Shown: positions 33,988 through 47,049 of the stretch, in pieces
How the letters are laid out: every line of letters begins with the position of its first letter
How positions within the stretch are numbered: position 1 is the stretch's first letter
Assembly: GCA_026214975.1 (NCBI GenBank)
Contig: CM047805.1
Span: forward strand, 4,216,001-4,280,000
Direction: 5' to 3'
From: Gentiana macrophylla
Taxonomy: Eukaryota; Streptophyta; Magnoliopsida; Gentianales; Gentianaceae
DNA length: 64,000 nucleotides
Notes under the pieces: model-generated
Told to the model about the DNA's origin: nothing
Seen by the model: the letters and a program-made list of their open reading frames with translations, nothing else
Databases searched by the model: none
Position numbers and translations under genes: made by a program

Positions 33988-34462
33988 TATTACGAGGTTA
34001 CACAGATGCCGTTTCCAAACCGACAAGGATGACTTTAAGTCACAACTGGATTTGTTTTCACGCTTAACGGCGGAGCAGTGAGTGAAAAGTTCCAAGGGGA
34101 GACTCTGCGAGACTACAACGGAAGCGAATACATAGCAGCCTCGGAGGCGGCAAAGGAAGCAGTTTGGATAGTTCATTACTGAACTTGGTGTGGTTCCCTC
34201 CATTGAAGGTCCAGTGCCTCTGTACTGTGATAATAATGGAGCGATATCTCAGTCTAAGGAGCCAAGGTCTCATCAGAAGTCCAAACATATACTACGGCGC
34301 TATCACTTGATTAGAGAGATAGTAGATAGAGAAGATGTAAAGATAGAAAAAGTCCACACGGATGATAACATAGCTGATCCGTTAACCAAGGCATTGTCTC
34401 AAGCAAAGCATGAGAAACATGTTCACTTGCAGGGGCTTAGACATATGGGTGATTGGCTTTAG
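33988..34462 (+). pseudogene. L-family copia RNase H, frame-broken
   Basis: Frame changes near 33960-34190 disrupt the early RNase H motifs. From 34190 the frame reads LYCDNNGAISQSKE, KSKHILRRYHLIREI and HTDDNIADPLTKAL, the copia RNase H C-terminal signature, and ends at HMGDWL just before the polypurine tract. Confidence 0.85.
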
Positions 34463-34463
34463 G

Positions 34464-34476
34464 CCAAGTGGGAGAT
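34464..34476 (+). other. Polypurine tract of the L-family element
   Basis: ccaagtgggagat lies directly before the 3' LTR start TGTTGG. The same tract is found in complement at 25258 beside the minus-strand sibling. Confidence 0.8.
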
Positions 34477-36337
34477 TGTTGGAAAGGTGTCCTAAACCCA
34501 ATCGGGTTGGACCGGATCCGACCGGGTCGGGTCATTTACAGTCTATTTAGTTCATGTAATAAGTTTATTATGATTAATAAAAGCACTTATGTTATTATAT
34601 GTATTGTTTATCTTCATGTTATTTGTTGTATACATATAGTAACGTCCCTAGTATCAAACTGTGATAGAGAAACCATGATAGTGATTATGGTTGATGAGAT
34701 CTCTAATCACTATAACAAGTTTGGTGCTTAAATGTCTCTAGTCTTAAGTATTATCAAATGGGACATTGATAGTATAATCAGACTAGCACGTATTAGATTT
34801 TCTCTATCTTTTAGAAGGTAGGGATAGATCTCGTCTATCAAAGTGTAGTGACACTTGGACTGTACGTGGACGTGTATTAGAGAATGCGTACGTTAGTCTG
34901 ACCCACTTACATTAAGTGTCACACTATGTGGCGGTTGTGTAATTATCCTTATGACCGGAGTCTTCATGGCATCACAGTGTGGATTGTCATGCTTTGACAC
35001 TATTGAGGTTTCCCCTAACCATGGGGCGATCATGCGGTAGTGATTGGGTATGATCTTTGAAGCATCAGAGTATACATGATTGGTCGTCCGGGAATCGCGT
35101 ATCCTATGATTGGGATCGAATATCCGAAATGGCCTTCTTATAAGGAATGTCTTGTTCTCGTGAATCTTTGCAAAGTGGGAGTAAACGTGTTACTTCGAGA
35201 GAGCTTGATATCCAGATTATAAGATACGATCGTTAATGTATTGACACTCGAGATACGATCGTATGGATATTGTTATAGCGATATGATTGTAAGTTACACG
35301 GTAACTGTTTCACATGAAAGGTAGTAGTCATTGCATTTGACTCTTCCGATAATTGGGGGTCACGGTGTGTTGCTAGACGCTATCCCGTGATCGTTAGGCA
35401 TGAAGGGCATTTTAGTAAATTTGCACTTTGTGTCTACGGCCAACATATTCGGAAGCCTATCGGGTCACACACATAAGGATTTTGTGTCGGATTAAAATGC
35501 GGTTATAGTTGATAGCCAAATAAGGAAAGTTTATCTCTAAGACTATAAATGGTATAGTGGTAAATTAATATGGTGATATTTTATTTATTATGAATAAATA
35601 AAATACAAGATATTAATTATATACAAATTATATTAATTAAAAGAATTTTCCATAAGTTATTTTATGGAGAAGGTGGCGCCATTTAGGTGTGAACATGTCA
35701 CACTTAGATTGTGCAATTTAATTAATAAATATACCATAATAATTAATATGTGATATTAATTGATTTTGAGAAAATAAGATTTATGGTAAGATCATAATTT
35801 ATTTAATAAAATTTATTGGAGAAAAATAAATTATGGAAAGAGAGATCAATCACATTAATTAACTTTCCTTAATTTTATTGGAAAGCGGTTTTCTTCTCCT
35901 CCTCCCCAAGCATCAAGGCCGCCCCTCCCCCTTATAAATAAGAGGGATTGCCAAGCTCTTAGACACACCATTCTTCCAAGAGTTCATTATTCTTGAGAGA
36001 AAAATTCTTAGAGCTAGTTTTCTTGAGCAAAAGAGGGGGGCTTTTGTTGTGAGGTTGTGAGGGAAGAAAAAGTCCGGTCTAGCAACCGGAGCTTTTCAAT
36101 AGCAATCCTTGGAAGGATTCCGGCAAGGAGTTCGTGTGGATAAGCGATAGAGGCCGGACGCGTGGACGGCTTGCGCATTGAACTACTCACCGTTGGCGGT
36201 CAAAGCGACGATCTTTAAGATCATTGAGGTATAATTGCCAACCCCCTTAATGTGTTTATTGCATTATTCGAAGAACGATCTAGTTTAGGAAATCAAAATT
36301 TTAAATTCCGCTGCGTTAGAATATCGATTTCCTTACA
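34477..36337 (+). repeat. 3' LTR of the L-family copia element (1861 bp)
   Basis: It begins TGTTGGAAAGG and ends TTCCTTACA, followed by the TSD GATAA (36338-36342). It matches the 5' LTR except for few substitutions and indels and the absence of the nested solo LTR. Confidence 0.9.
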
Positions 36338-36342
36338 GATAA

Positions 36343-36392
36343 TTCTTGAGAGAGATATCCAATACCTTACTCAAAAATCACAACACACTCCC
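36343..36392. other. Short remnant between nested elements
   Basis: These 50 bp follow the right TSD of the L-family copia element, so they continue the host sequence that ends at 26160. They join the truncated Athila LTR at about 36393, which marks a deletion breakpoint. Confidence 0.6.
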
Positions 36393-37609
36393 ACTATCAG
36401 GTCGACCGAGCGTGTAGGTTCGGTCACCCGAGCCTAATGTGATAAATGCATGTCAATCTTACGGATTCTCCTATGTCGGCTACAACTCCTATATAAACAA
36501 AGCAAATTACGATCTCGAGAACAGATTTACCACTACAACACAAAACAATTCATACAATTTTAGTTTTTAGTTTTATTTTCTTTATGTTCGTTCATTGTGG
36601 ATTCGTCGGATTCTCCGATTAGGGGCGCATTAAAGAGTGGGAGTCACTCGCTCTCTTCGAGGTATGACTATTCAATTATGCAATCTTTATTCGTAGATCT
36701 GTTATATTTTATTATGGAGTAATTTTATTTGTATTGATTGCGTGATGTAGATTTATTTACGAACCCATGTGTTTAGGTTAGAAAGCGTTAAGAAGGAGTC
36801 ATGATTTGTTCCGACACGGAAGCGTGTTCGGTCGACTCTAGACGTGTCACTCGGTCGCCCGAGTCTCGTCGTTCGTCGACCGAGCCTGGCAATATGTAGG
36901 GCAATATTATGATCGGCCGACTACGTCCGATTCTCGATTTGGAATTAAAACGAGTAATTAAACTGATCAACTTAGTTATTCGTCATCATAATTTAACATG
37001 AAACCTAAAAAGTGATTGTTACTTAGGATATAGATTGAATCGGCATCTAAGAAACGCCTTACCCTAGGAATGTTGCTTAGAGATGAGGTTACGGTTTATA
37101 CCGGCATCCCTAGTCTTGTAATTGTGTCGGAAGTTATATGAGATGGAGGCATTAAAAAGCGAAGTCACGTGATGGAGGCACGATGATTTAGAGGGCCTAA
37201 TTGGAGCTAAATCTACCTTAGGGGATGACTCCCGTAGTCATAATAATTAATCTTTAATGTTTGTTCGGTCTCGTTATCATCCTAATTCACATGGGGGAGT
37301 TATAATCTACTAGCGTAATCAATACTATTTGTTTAGATAATATCAACCGTAGTGTCCGTGTTTTAGTAGTCTTTAGGCTGTCTTTGAAGTCTTTTGTGGC
37401 TTGTGGTTGTCACTACTTTATTTACTGCATGTAGTTGGTCATAGACCGCCCTTTCAATTTAGTTCTAATAGGATAAAGTTGTGTTTTTATTTGTGCCGAG
37501 TCTCTGTGGGATCGACCTCGACTCTATCTAGCTATACTGCGATTGAACCTAGTTCTCTTGCTAGTGTGTTAGTAGGCATCGAGTTAATAGTTTAACTTGA
37601 CCTCAATCA
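36393..37609 (+). repeat. 5' LTR of the Athila-like element, missing its first part
   Basis: It matches the 3' LTR from about 45384 to 46601 and lacks the first 380 bp or so, including the TGATGACAG start. A TATA box (tatataaa) lies at 36490-36497. Small indels distinguish it from the 3' LTR. Confidence 0.85.
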
Positions 37610-37615
37610 AGTTTT

Positions 37616-37633
37616 TGGCGCCGTTGCCGGGGA
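37616..37633 (+). other. Primer-binding site, Athila/Tat type
   Basis: tggcgccgttgccgggga lies a few bases after the LTR end. The same site recurs at 61797 in the second Tat-like element. Confidence 0.85.
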
Positions 37634-37949
37634 CTCGAGTCATTAAATTAAGATATATCTTATTTTGTTAGAACTGGATTCGTAAATATTCTGTGAATAA
37701 GAGTCTGTATATTAAACAGTGTCATAAAAAAAAAAAAAGAGAAAGTGTTCGGTCGACCAAACACTATCCCTCGGTCGACCGAGAATTAATTTTCTTTTCT
37801 GTTCTGATTCTGTCTTAGCTTTAAAACATTCTGTTTCTGTTTGATTTACGTTTTCTTTTCTCAAACTTATTTCGAGTCTGTTTTACTTAGTTAGTTAAAG
37901 GCCTAGCCTTTACTAGTGATTGATTGTTTTATTGTTGTTTATTATTTTA

Positions 37950-39810
37950 TAGTACGCTACTCGGAAATCGAAGGAACCACTTGAATCATATAATCCTGAG
38001 ATAGAAAAATTTGCGAGAAGAAATAGGAAATTAGCTAGGGAACTGGCTAAGCAAGGAGAAGAGGATCCGAATCTTGAGGAAAGCGAGCAAGGGGTGGAAG
38101 AAGGACATACAACCGATCATTCTGAGCATTCCGAATCTGAAACAGAAATGGAAGGCAATCCGGTCAATCCTAACCAGGTACCTAATCCTGTTATTAATCC
38201 TGTTATCAATAATGCAAATAATGTGAATGCAAATGCTAATAATGAGAACCAAGCCCTAGTTCAAGGAGCGAGGCGCACTTTGCAAAGTTATGCAACGCCC
38301 ACTATTGAACAATTCATTCCCGCATTATCGTAGCGCCCGCAAGATCTTTGCGGAAGTCTATCACCCTAGGCCTAATGTAATTCAAATGGTGACTAATTAT
38401 TCTACTTTTCATGGAGTCCAAAACGAGGATCCCTGGTGTTCACGTGACGAATTTCTTGGAAATCGTCGATCTGATGAAACAAATTAATCCCGGAGGGTAA
38501 CATTCGTCTTAAGCTTTTCCCTTTCACTTTGAAAGATAAAGCTAAGTAATGGCTTCTCTCTTTAGAGGCTGGATCTATTACTACTTGGGAACAACTGTTG
38601 CAAAAGTTCATGAATAAGTATTTTCCCTTAGGAAAAACTTTTAAGTTACGCCAAGACATCCTAGGATTTAAGCAACAACCTGGGGAGAGTTTTGATCAAG
38701 CTTGGGAGCGTTTCAAGGAAGCTATGAGGAAGTGTCCTCATCATGACATCTCTTTGGCTTTTAATGCAAACCTTTACCATGGGTTGAGAGAGGGCGAGAA
38801 AATTAGAGTAGACGCCTCCGGCAATGGAGGCGTTTGTTCTTCTATCTCCGAGGAGGCACAAGGAAGATGGAGCAAATAGCGATGAATAGCCAATGGGGAG
38901 GCAATGACATAGCTACTGTGAAGATGGCCGCTGATATATTCGATGATAGTGCATCTACCAAAATCTTAGAACAACTTTCATTATCAATGATAAGGTAGAT
39001 GGGATGCAAGAGAGGATGACAAGAGTAGAAGAAAATTTGGAATCGAGGTAGCACCTCAAGGTGAGAATCTTTGATGCTGAAGAAGCCAATTATGTCGGAG
39101 GAGGATACTGAGACCTAATCATAACCATCCGAGGATTCGATATAGTGACATAAATGCAGGAGAAAGGCCTAAACCACCTACCCCTTATGTACCACAGCAG
39201 ACTAAAACTTTTGGTTGGGAAGCTGCGATAGAAAAACTGAGTAATGTCGTCACTGATAATATGGGACAACTTTCAAAATCTATGGCTGAGTTAGCCACTA
39301 ACTTTAGCCAATATTGTCAGAAGACAGATGCCAAGGTAACCAACCAGAAGCTCTAGTCCAAAATCTCACGCACGGTAGGACAACTAGCTGAGCAAGTCTC
39401 AACTAGACCTCCTGGAGGGTTGCCAAGCAACACTGAGAAGAACCCTAAGGATTTGAATGCGATCATGACAAGAAGTGGAAAAGAAGTAACTCCACCATCC
39501 CTGCAAGAGAAAGTCACAAAGAATAAGGATGGTGAGCCAAGCAATGAGACTAATACTTCCGAATCTTTGCCTGAGCAAAGAACATATAAAGAACCTGCTG
39601 GCCCTAGAGTTGAACTATACAACAACAAGTATCCAATCTTCACTGATGTCGACCCTTCAACTCTACCTTATCCTCCACCAAAGCCGAAGCCTAAGTTTGA
39701 TAATAAGAGGTATAAGAAGTTCGTGGATATGTTTAGTAAGTTACAAATCAATATACCCCTAGTTGAAGCACTAGTTGAAATGCTGAGTACACAAAGTTTT
39801 TAAAAGGCGC
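37950..39810 (+). pseudogene. Athila-like gag, frame-broken
   Basis: Pieces in several frames are, in order, an acidic/Asn-rich N-terminus (38094-38333), a conserved piece (ARKIFAEVYHPRPNVIQMV), the retrotransposon gag core (MNKYFPLGKTFKLRQDI, GESFDQAWERFKEAMRKCPHH, 38598-38860) and a Pro/Lys-rich C-terminal part (NAIMTRSGKEV, LPYPPPKPKPKFDNKRY, 39420-39803). Frameshifts and stops separate each part. Confidence 0.85.
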
Positions 39811-39924
39811 CGTCTCAACTAAAAGGAAACTTCTAGATTTAGAGACCATATGCCTTAATGAGGAGTGCTCGGCCATTCTTCAACATAAGTTACCCCAAAA
39901 TGCAAAGATCCGGGAAGCTTTCTC

Positions 39925-40265
39925 ATTCCCACGCACCATAGAGTAACGTATGTCCGAACAAAGCTTTGTGTGATCTAGGAGCAAGCGTGAACTTGATGCC
40001 ACTATCTATTTTTCGGAGGCTAGGCATGAAAGATCTTAAGAAGACCTCAATCACTGCTGCAGTTAGTGACCGTTCTGTCAAGGAACCGTGTGGGGTGGTT
40101 GAGGATGTGCTAGTTAGGGTTGAAAAGTTTGTATTCCACATCGACTTTGTGGTATTAGATATGGAAGCTAACTACGAGGTACCATTGATATTAGGAAGAC
40201 CTTTCATGGCCACTAGTAGAACGCTAATTGATGTTTACAAAGGCGAGTTGGTGTTAAGAGTGTGA
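39925..40265 (+). pseudogene. Athila-like aspartic protease fragment
   Basis: The frame reads CDLGASVNLMPLSIFRRLG and later YEVPLILGRPFMATSRTLID, both typical of Athila proteases with the D-L-G-A active-site variant. It is preceded by stops and followed by a frameshift. Confidence 0.85.
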
Positions 40266-40589
40266 GCGAGAGAGAGTTGCATTCAATGTCTTCGACACTA
40301 TGAAACAACTTTGATGATGGAGAGGATGCATGTTTCATGATGGATTCCATTGATAGGATTGTTCAAGAATTTCAACAACATGAAAGTATAAAGGATTTCT
40401 TGGATCTTGTCTTAGAAGAAGAAGATGAAGTTAAGTACGTGAGAGTAGTGAGGAGAAGATGATATGGCCGGGATGTAGTAGAGGGACCCCAAGGCCTGTA
40501 GAGGAAGTAAGTCTTTCGCAGAGATTGAAAGATTCTATCATAGACCAACGTGGCATAAGTACTTCGAACTCAAACTCACTGGTCAAAAG

Positions 40590-42130
40590 TTGAAGACCTC
40601 TTTGGAAGAACCTCCCACAAATTTGACTTTAAAACCTCTTCCTGCAAATTTGAAGTACGTATTTCTTCAAGATGAGACCTTGCCACTGATCATATCTTCT
40701 TCCTTGACGGACTTACAAGAAGAGAAACTTATGAGAGTTTTGAGAGAGTACCGCAGAGCATTTGGATGGACCATAGGCGACGTTAGGGCATTAGCCACTA
40801 GCGTATGTATGCACAAGATCTCCGTGGACCACTGAAAAGAAAGCGGTTGCACAATCTCGAGGCGTTTAACCCACAATTAAAGGAAGTGGTTAGGGATGAG
40901 GTTATAAAAATGCTAGAAATGGGAATTATATTTCCAATTCTTGATAGCGAATGGGTAAGCCCTATCCACGTAGTTCCCAAGAAGGAGGATTGACGGTGCA
41001 AGCCAATGAGTTGAATGAGTTAATTCTGTGAGGCTAATCACCGGTCATCAGTATGCATAGACTTTAGGAAACTAAACGATGCCACTCGTAAGGACCATTT
41101 TCCTCTTCCCTTCATCGATCAAATGCTCGAGAGATTGAGCGGGCATGCTTTCTATTGTTTTCTTGACGGGTATTCGGGATACTATCAAATCCATATCTCG
41201 CCCGAAGATCGTGAGAAAACAACATTTACATGCCCATATGGGACATTTGCGTATAATCGAATGCCATTTGGATTGTGCAACGCCCCCGCAACATTTCAAC
41301 GGTGTATGATGTCATTATTTGCGGATATGGTGGAAGACTTCTTGGAAATCTTTATGGATGATTTCTCCGTATTTGGAGACGATTTCGATTCATGTCTCAC
41401 ACATCTAGCACGAGTATTGAAGAGATGTGAAGAGACTAATCTTGTGCTTAACTGGGAGAAATGTCATTTGATGGTTACGGAAGGTATAGTACTAGGCCAC
41501 CGCATATCAAAGAACGGTATAGAGGTGGATAGAGCCAAAGTCGAGGTGATCGAGAAATTACCTCCACCTACTAATCTTAAAACTTTGCGAGGTTTTTAGG
41601 CCACGCGGATTTTATCGTAGGTTTATCAAGGACTTTTCCTTAATCTACAGGCCTCTTACCGAATTATTGGCCAGGGCGTACCATTCGTGTTTTCTAATGA
41701 GTGCATAAAAGCTTTCAACGAAATAAAAAGTAGATCGACATCGCACCCGTTAGTCGCACCGGATTGGGATCTTCCATTCGAGTGATGTGTGATGCAAGTG
41801 ATATCTCTTTGTTGGCGCCGCTTTGGGTCAAAGAAAGATAAGATTTTCAGACCTATTTATTATGCAAGTCGGACTTTAAAATTTGCCCAAAGAAATTACG
41901 CCACAACGGAGAAGGAACTTTTGGCCGTTATCTTTGCTTTTGACAAATTTAGATCTTACTTAGTGGGATCTAAAGTCACCGTAATGGATCGACCATGCGG
42001 CTCTTAAGTATCTCCTAGCAAAGCAAGATTCAAAGCCGAGGATCGTTGAGATGGATTCTCTGCTTTGCAAGAATTTGACGTAGAAATCCGAGATAAGAAA
42101 GGAAGTGAGAACGTGGTGGCCGATCATCTA
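40590..42130 (+). pseudogene. Athila-like reverse transcriptase and RNase H, frame-broken
   Basis: Early RT parts lie in two frames (LPANLKYVFLQDE; FNPQLKEVVRDEVIKMLEMG, WVSPIHVVPKK). The core frame 41123-41599 has LDGYSGYYQIHI, YGTFAYNRMPFGLCNAPATFQRC and the catalytic FMDDFSVFGD. After a frameshift at about 41600, RNase H sequence (YYASRTLKFAQRNYATTEKE, 41789-42007) follows, then a further frame change into KGSENVVADHLSRL-like sequence. Confidence 0.85.
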
Positions 42131-42229
42131 TCGCGCTTACAATTAGAGGATGGTGAGGAATTACGAGATAGGAGAATCTTTTCACGATGAACAACTTTTC
42201 TCCATCACCACCATCGGGGACATGATGAT

Positions 42230-43576
42230 TGTCTTTGCAGCCTTCTTCGCGAATTGAGGTTGTGAAGAGAAGAAGCAACCATGGTTTAGTTTGTTTGTCA
42301 ATTATCTATCCGCAAAGTACCTACCACGAATCTCACTTTGTCAAGAAAGGAAAAAATTCTTTAAAGATCTTAGACACTACTATTGGGATGAACCGTACTT
42401 GTTTAAGCTAGGATCTGATAATGTTTTTCGAAGATGTGTGCCCGAAGAAGAATATAATGATATCCTGAAGCATTGTCATTCCTATGCAGTTGGAGGACAC
42501 TACGGGGGAGATAAAACTGCGGCCAAAGTCCTCCAATGCGGTTTTTATTGGCCGACATTGTTTAAGGATGCACACCAATATGCAAAGGCATGTCATTCTT
42601 GTCAAATGACAGGTAATATTTCAAGGAGGAATGAGATGCCACTCAAGAGCATCTTAGAAGTGGAACTTTTTGGCGTTTGGGAATAGATTTTGTTGGACCC
42701 TTCACTTTCATCATTATCTAACCAATATATCTTAGTTCTTTGTAGATTATGTATCCAAATGGGTTGAGGCCATTGCTTCCCTACTAACGATGCTAGGGTT
42801 GTGGTTAGATTCTTGAAGAAGAACATTTTTACAAGGTTTGGGACGCCTTGAGGGCAATTATAGCGACAATGGTAGTCATTTTTGTAATAAACCTTTTGAA
42901 AGGTGATGATTAAGTATGGGGTTCGACATAAGCTAGCAGCTCGCATACCACCCCAGCACTAGTGGGCGTGCAGAGGTCACAAATCGAGAGATAAAGCGTA
43001 TCTGGAGAAAAGCGTCAATACGACCGAGAAAAGGATTGGTCGTTACGTTTAAACGACGCTTTATGGGCTTATAGGATTTGCATATAAAACCTCGATTGGA
43101 ATGTCACCATATAGGATTGTTTTTGGAAAGGCATGTCATCTACTGTGGAACTAGAGCACCGGGCCATGTGGGCAACAAGGATGCTAAATTTTGATGAGAC
43201 GTTGGCCGGTGAGAAAAGGATGTTAGAATTAACTCGCCTGGAGGAGTTTCGTTTAGAAGCATACGAGAATGCCAAGATTTTCAAGGAGCGCACAAAGAAG
43301 TTTCATGACAAGAAGATTCCGGATAGGACCTTTCAAGAGGGTGATCTGGTTCTCTTGTACAATTCACGGTTAAGACTCTTCCCGGGTAAGTTGAAATCAA
43401 GATGGTGTGGCCCATTTCAAGTACAACACGTCTTTCCTTCTGGAGCGGTGGAGCTATTCAATTTCAAAGACGAGTCCAGATTTGTGGTCAATGGACATCG
43501 TATTAAGCATTATCACGGGCTTCCGCCTGCTGCTGAGGAGGAGGTTTTGTACCTCGATGACCCTGTCTATGAATAA
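42230..43576 (+). pseudogene. Athila-like integrase, frame-broken
   Basis: The H-H-C-C zinc finger is in 42291-42686 (HCHSYAVGGHYGGDKT and CHSCQ). The catalytic core (42670-43130) is scrambled by frameshifts. The C-terminal part 43133-43576 is open (LEEFRLEAYENAKIF, FHDKKIPDR, EGDLVLLYNSRLRLFPGKL, WCGPFQV). Confidence 0.85.
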
Positions 43577-44992
43577 ACCATCTTGAGCTGAGTCGAGCTA
43601 GCGACTATAAACTTAGAACTACTACCTATAACTATCCTTTTTCGTTTTTCTTTTTAATAAAGTAGCATGTGCCTATCACGGTTTTTTTCATCTCGCCATG
43701 TTCCGAGTCTAAGTTCGGAATAAACGAGGTTTTTTCCTTGATAGCCGTCATGTGAGTTTTTATCTAGGTTTAAATCCCTTTTGGTCTTGTCCATGGCAGT
43801 ATAAAATAAAGTGGCTTAAACTGTTTTTAGATATCTATATCTAATTACTGCCACATTATTTTATAACTTCCATAGACATGGTATGTGACGATTTCGTGGA
43901 GCTTGTTTGTTTATACAGGATGTGTCTGTCTCTCCACGCTGTGCCGATGATTACTCCGATATTGTTCCTTTACTTGGGAGCCGTTTCGAGCTAAGTCTTT
44001 CATCTTGAACTCATTTATTTTTGTCATTGAGGACAATGCCATGTTTAAGTGAGGGCGGGGACTTAGCTATGTTAAGGGGAACGGAATACTGAGACAATAT
44101 TGAGCCAAATTTAAAATTTTTTATGGATAAATGCCAAGTTGTTTAACTCGTACCCTTAAACTTGTGAAGTTCTTATACTTAGAATTAATAGGAAATGAAC
44201 CAAGTTGCGTGAGTACGTGGTCATATAATACTTTTGCGATAAATTGTTAGTAAGCTTAAGGATATTCATGCCAACAATTGCAAGTAGTTAGGTATTGTTC
44301 AATTACTCAACATGTAAATCGCTGAGTACCGCATGAGTTGTAATAATTGAAAGAAGTATGTGCACATTGCGTAGATAATTGGTTATGGGGACCTAGTGTC
44401 GACATTTGCCGACTGATGTATTCTGATCTTCTAGCCAACAAAAGCGGAGTAATAAGGTTGGGACGTACCTGTGTTTTGACAATGTATTAAAACACTGGGC
44501 TTGTAGTAACATTACCAAAGTAGCCCCGCGCTTGTGGTAATATTCGATGCTATGCTTAATCTAAGATAGGGGGATACTCTATGAAAAGTTTTCTTCCTTG
44601 AGGTTAGTAGTATTCGAAAAATATGCAAAAATTAAAAAAGTTCTGGAATTTTTAGAGGCTTTGAGTAGTACTCGGTCTCCAAGTCCAAAAACCCTAAAGA
44701 TACGCTCTTGCTTATTGTTCTAGTGCTTTAACCATTGCGAGGCAAGAAGTATGAATCGATGTTGGTAAATTTAGATATGAAGTGCATAAACTCTAATCTT
44801 GCTACATTTATATAAAACCAATGCACATGCACACGATCACATCGATTCATGGCGAGTAGTGAACAATGCATATCTTATAAGCATGGTGGTATGAGTTGAC
44901 TCGGGTTTCTTGTGTAAGTATGAGTTGACCACAGAAAATTTTGTTCTTGGGAATAACTTGTTAATGCTTTGTTCGGGACGAAGCAAAGTTTA
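43577..44992 (+). other. Athila-like 3' non-coding region
   Basis: About 1.4 kb lies between integrase and the polypurine tract without a supportable ORF. A motif tgaggacaatgcca...ttaagtgagggcgggga near 44030-44062 resembles the purine-rich segment often seen after pol in this group. No envelope-like gene is visible. Confidence 0.6.
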
Positions 44993-45006
44993 AGTGGGGG
45001 GCATTT
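44993..45006 (+). other. Polypurine tract of the Athila-like element
   Basis: aagtggggggcatttt lies directly before the 3' LTR start TGATGACAG. Confidence 0.75.
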
Positions 45007-46601
45007 TGATGACAGTTAAAATATACCCATTTATGTCATCAATTATAACCTTAAATCGGAGTTAATTATATATATTTCATATTTAATCACGTGTTTATAT
45101 TTATTATTTAATGATGAGTGATTATTAATATGATAATTGGTATTTAGCTGTTTTTATTATAAAAGAGCAATTAATTGTGTGATAAATGCTGATTTTGCAG
45201 ATCATGATAAATCGGGAAGATAATTATCATACGATCAGGAGATCTCAAGATAAAAGATAAGAAAGTCGGAGCATTAAAGAAAAGATAAATCAGATCAGTT
45301 CAAAAGCATGTATTGGAGAACAAGTCAGACGAACCGAGTGTGAAAACGCGTGAAGAGGGAGGCTCGGTCGACCGAGCCATACCATCAGGTCGACCGAGCG
45401 TGTAGGTTCGGTCACCCGAGCCTAATGTGATAAATGCATGTCAATCTTCTGGATTCTCCCTATGTCGGCTACAACTCCTATATATAAGCAAAGAATTACG
45501 ATCCGAGAAACAGACACCACTACAACACAAAACAATTCATACAATTTTAGTTTTTAGTTTTATTTTCTTTATGTTCGTTCATTGTGGATTCGTCGGATTC
45601 TCCGATTAGGGAGCGCATTAAAGAGTGGGAGTCACTCTCGTCTCGAGGGTATGACTATTCAATTATGCAATCTTTATTCGTAGATCTGTTATATTTTATT
45701 ATGGAGTAATTTTATTTGTATTGATTGCGTGATGTAGATTTATTTACGAACCCATGTGTTTAGGTTAGAAGCGTTAAGAAGGAGTCATGATTTGTTCGAC
45801 ACGAAGCGTGTTCGGTCGACTAGACGTGTCACTCGGTCGCGCCGAGTCTTTGTCGTTCGGTCGACCGAGCCTGGCAATATGTAGGGCAATATTATGATCG
45901 GCCGACTACGTCGATTCTCCGATTTGGAATTAAAGCGAGTAATTAAACTGATCAACTTAGTTATTCGTCATCATAATTTAACATGAAACCTAAAAAGTGA
46001 TTGTTACTTAGGATATAGATTGAATCGGCATCTAAGAAGTACGCCTTACCTTAGGAATGTTGCTTAGATGAGGTTACGGTTTATACCGGCATCCCTAGTC
46101 TTGTAATTGTGTCAGAAGTTATATGAGATGGAGGCATTAAAAAGCGAAGTCACGTGATGGAGGCACGATGATTTAGAGGGCCTAATTGGAGCTAAATCTA
46201 CCTTAGGGGATGACTCCCGTAGTCATAATAATTAATCTTTAATGTTTGTTCGGTCTCGTTATCATCCTAATTCACATGGGGGAGTTATAATCTACTAGCG
46301 TAATCAATACTATTTGTTTAGATAATATCAACCGTAGTATCCGTGTTTTAGTAGTCTTTAGGCTGTCTTTGAAGTCTTTTGTGGCTTGTGGTTGTCACTA
46401 CTTTATTTCTTTGATTTAGTTGCCATGTAGATCGCCTTTCAATTTAGTTCTAATAGGATAAAGTTGTGTTTTTATTTGTCTTGAGTCTAGCTGTGGGATC
46501 GGCGCCATTTCTATCTACCTATACCGCATGATTGAGCCTGGGATTCTCTTCTTTAGTGTGTTAGTAGGCATCGAGTTAATAGTTTAACTTGACCTCAATC
46601 A
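45007..46601 (+). repeat. 3' LTR of the Athila-like element (1595 bp)
   Basis: It runs from TGATGACAG to CTCAATCA. It contains TCGGTCGACCGA-type palindromes (45361-45421) and a TATA box (tatataag, 45479-45486). The start portion is missing from the 5' LTR. Confidence 0.85.
45361..45421. promoter_or_regulatory. Palindrome cluster in Athila U3
   Basis: A perfect 18-bp palindrome, ggctcggtcgaccgagcc (45361-45378), is followed by caggtcgaccgagcg and ttcggtcacccgagcc. They lie about 60-100 bp upstream of the TATA box. Related motifs recur downstream (37749-37783 and 45820-45870). Confidence 0.65.
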
Positions 46602-47007
46602 TCCTACAATATAATGCAATTCAAGTCACACTTTAATTAGGATTTAGGAATGGAAAAAGAAAAAGAAAAAAAAAAATCACACTTTGATTGTAATGATTAA
46701 AACTACTCTCACCCTCTGTCCGTATCCCTAATGCTAGAATGAATTATATTGACGAAATTGAGAAAAATGCAACAAAAACTTTCGAAAATCCACTAGTTTG
46801 TTATTTATTTATTTATCGACGTTTTTAAATGTCTTTCCAGAGAAAATTCCATTAGAAATAGAGAAATTTCAAACTTTTTTTCTCCGGAACCAAAATGATA
46901 AATTTCTCCGAAACAGGAATGAACTCTCTGTTCCAAGCGTCCGGTTCCGGAGATATTTACCATTAGTTCCGACGAAATTTCTTCCCGACTCCCGAGACAC
47001 ACACACC

Positions 47008-47008
<1 letters not shown>

Positions 47009-47033
<25 letters not shown>
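47009..47033. repeat. (TA)n microsatellite
   Basis: About 12 TA units, preceded by a short (CA)n run. It lies in the predicted intron downstream of the minus-strand candidate exon. Confidence 0.9.
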
Positions 47034-47040
<7 letters not shown>

Positions 47041-47049
47041 GAAACTTAC

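Larger units (their letters stand above)
26166..36337 (+). mobile_element. L-family copia retrotransposon, complete structure, coding decayed
   Basis: The order is 5' LTR (with a nested solo LTR), initiator-Met PBS, a leader of about 1.3 kb, gag, integrase, RT, RNase H, polypurine tract and 3' LTR, flanked by the 5-bp TSD GATAA. Both LTRs are about 1.86 kb without the nested insert and differ at only a few positions by eye, which suggests a young insertion, although gag and the pol ends carry frameshifts. The element sits inside the minus-strand L-family element. Confidence 0.9.
36393..46601 (+). mobile_element. Athila-like Ty3/gypsy retrotransposon, 5'-truncated LTR, decayed
   Basis: The order is truncated 5' LTR (36393-37609), Tat/Athila-type PBS (37616-37633), gag, protease, RT, RNase H, integrase, a 1.4-kb non-coding 3' region, polypurine tract and a full 3' LTR (45007-46601). 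The MDD-type RT motif, the CDLGAS protease and the PBS point to the Athila/Tat group. No envelope-like ORF is recognisable after integrase. Confidence 0.9.

Noticed and set aside
43577..44990. Envelope-like gene of the Athila-like element
   Set aside because: I searched the region after integrase for a long frame or hydrophobic segments and found none.
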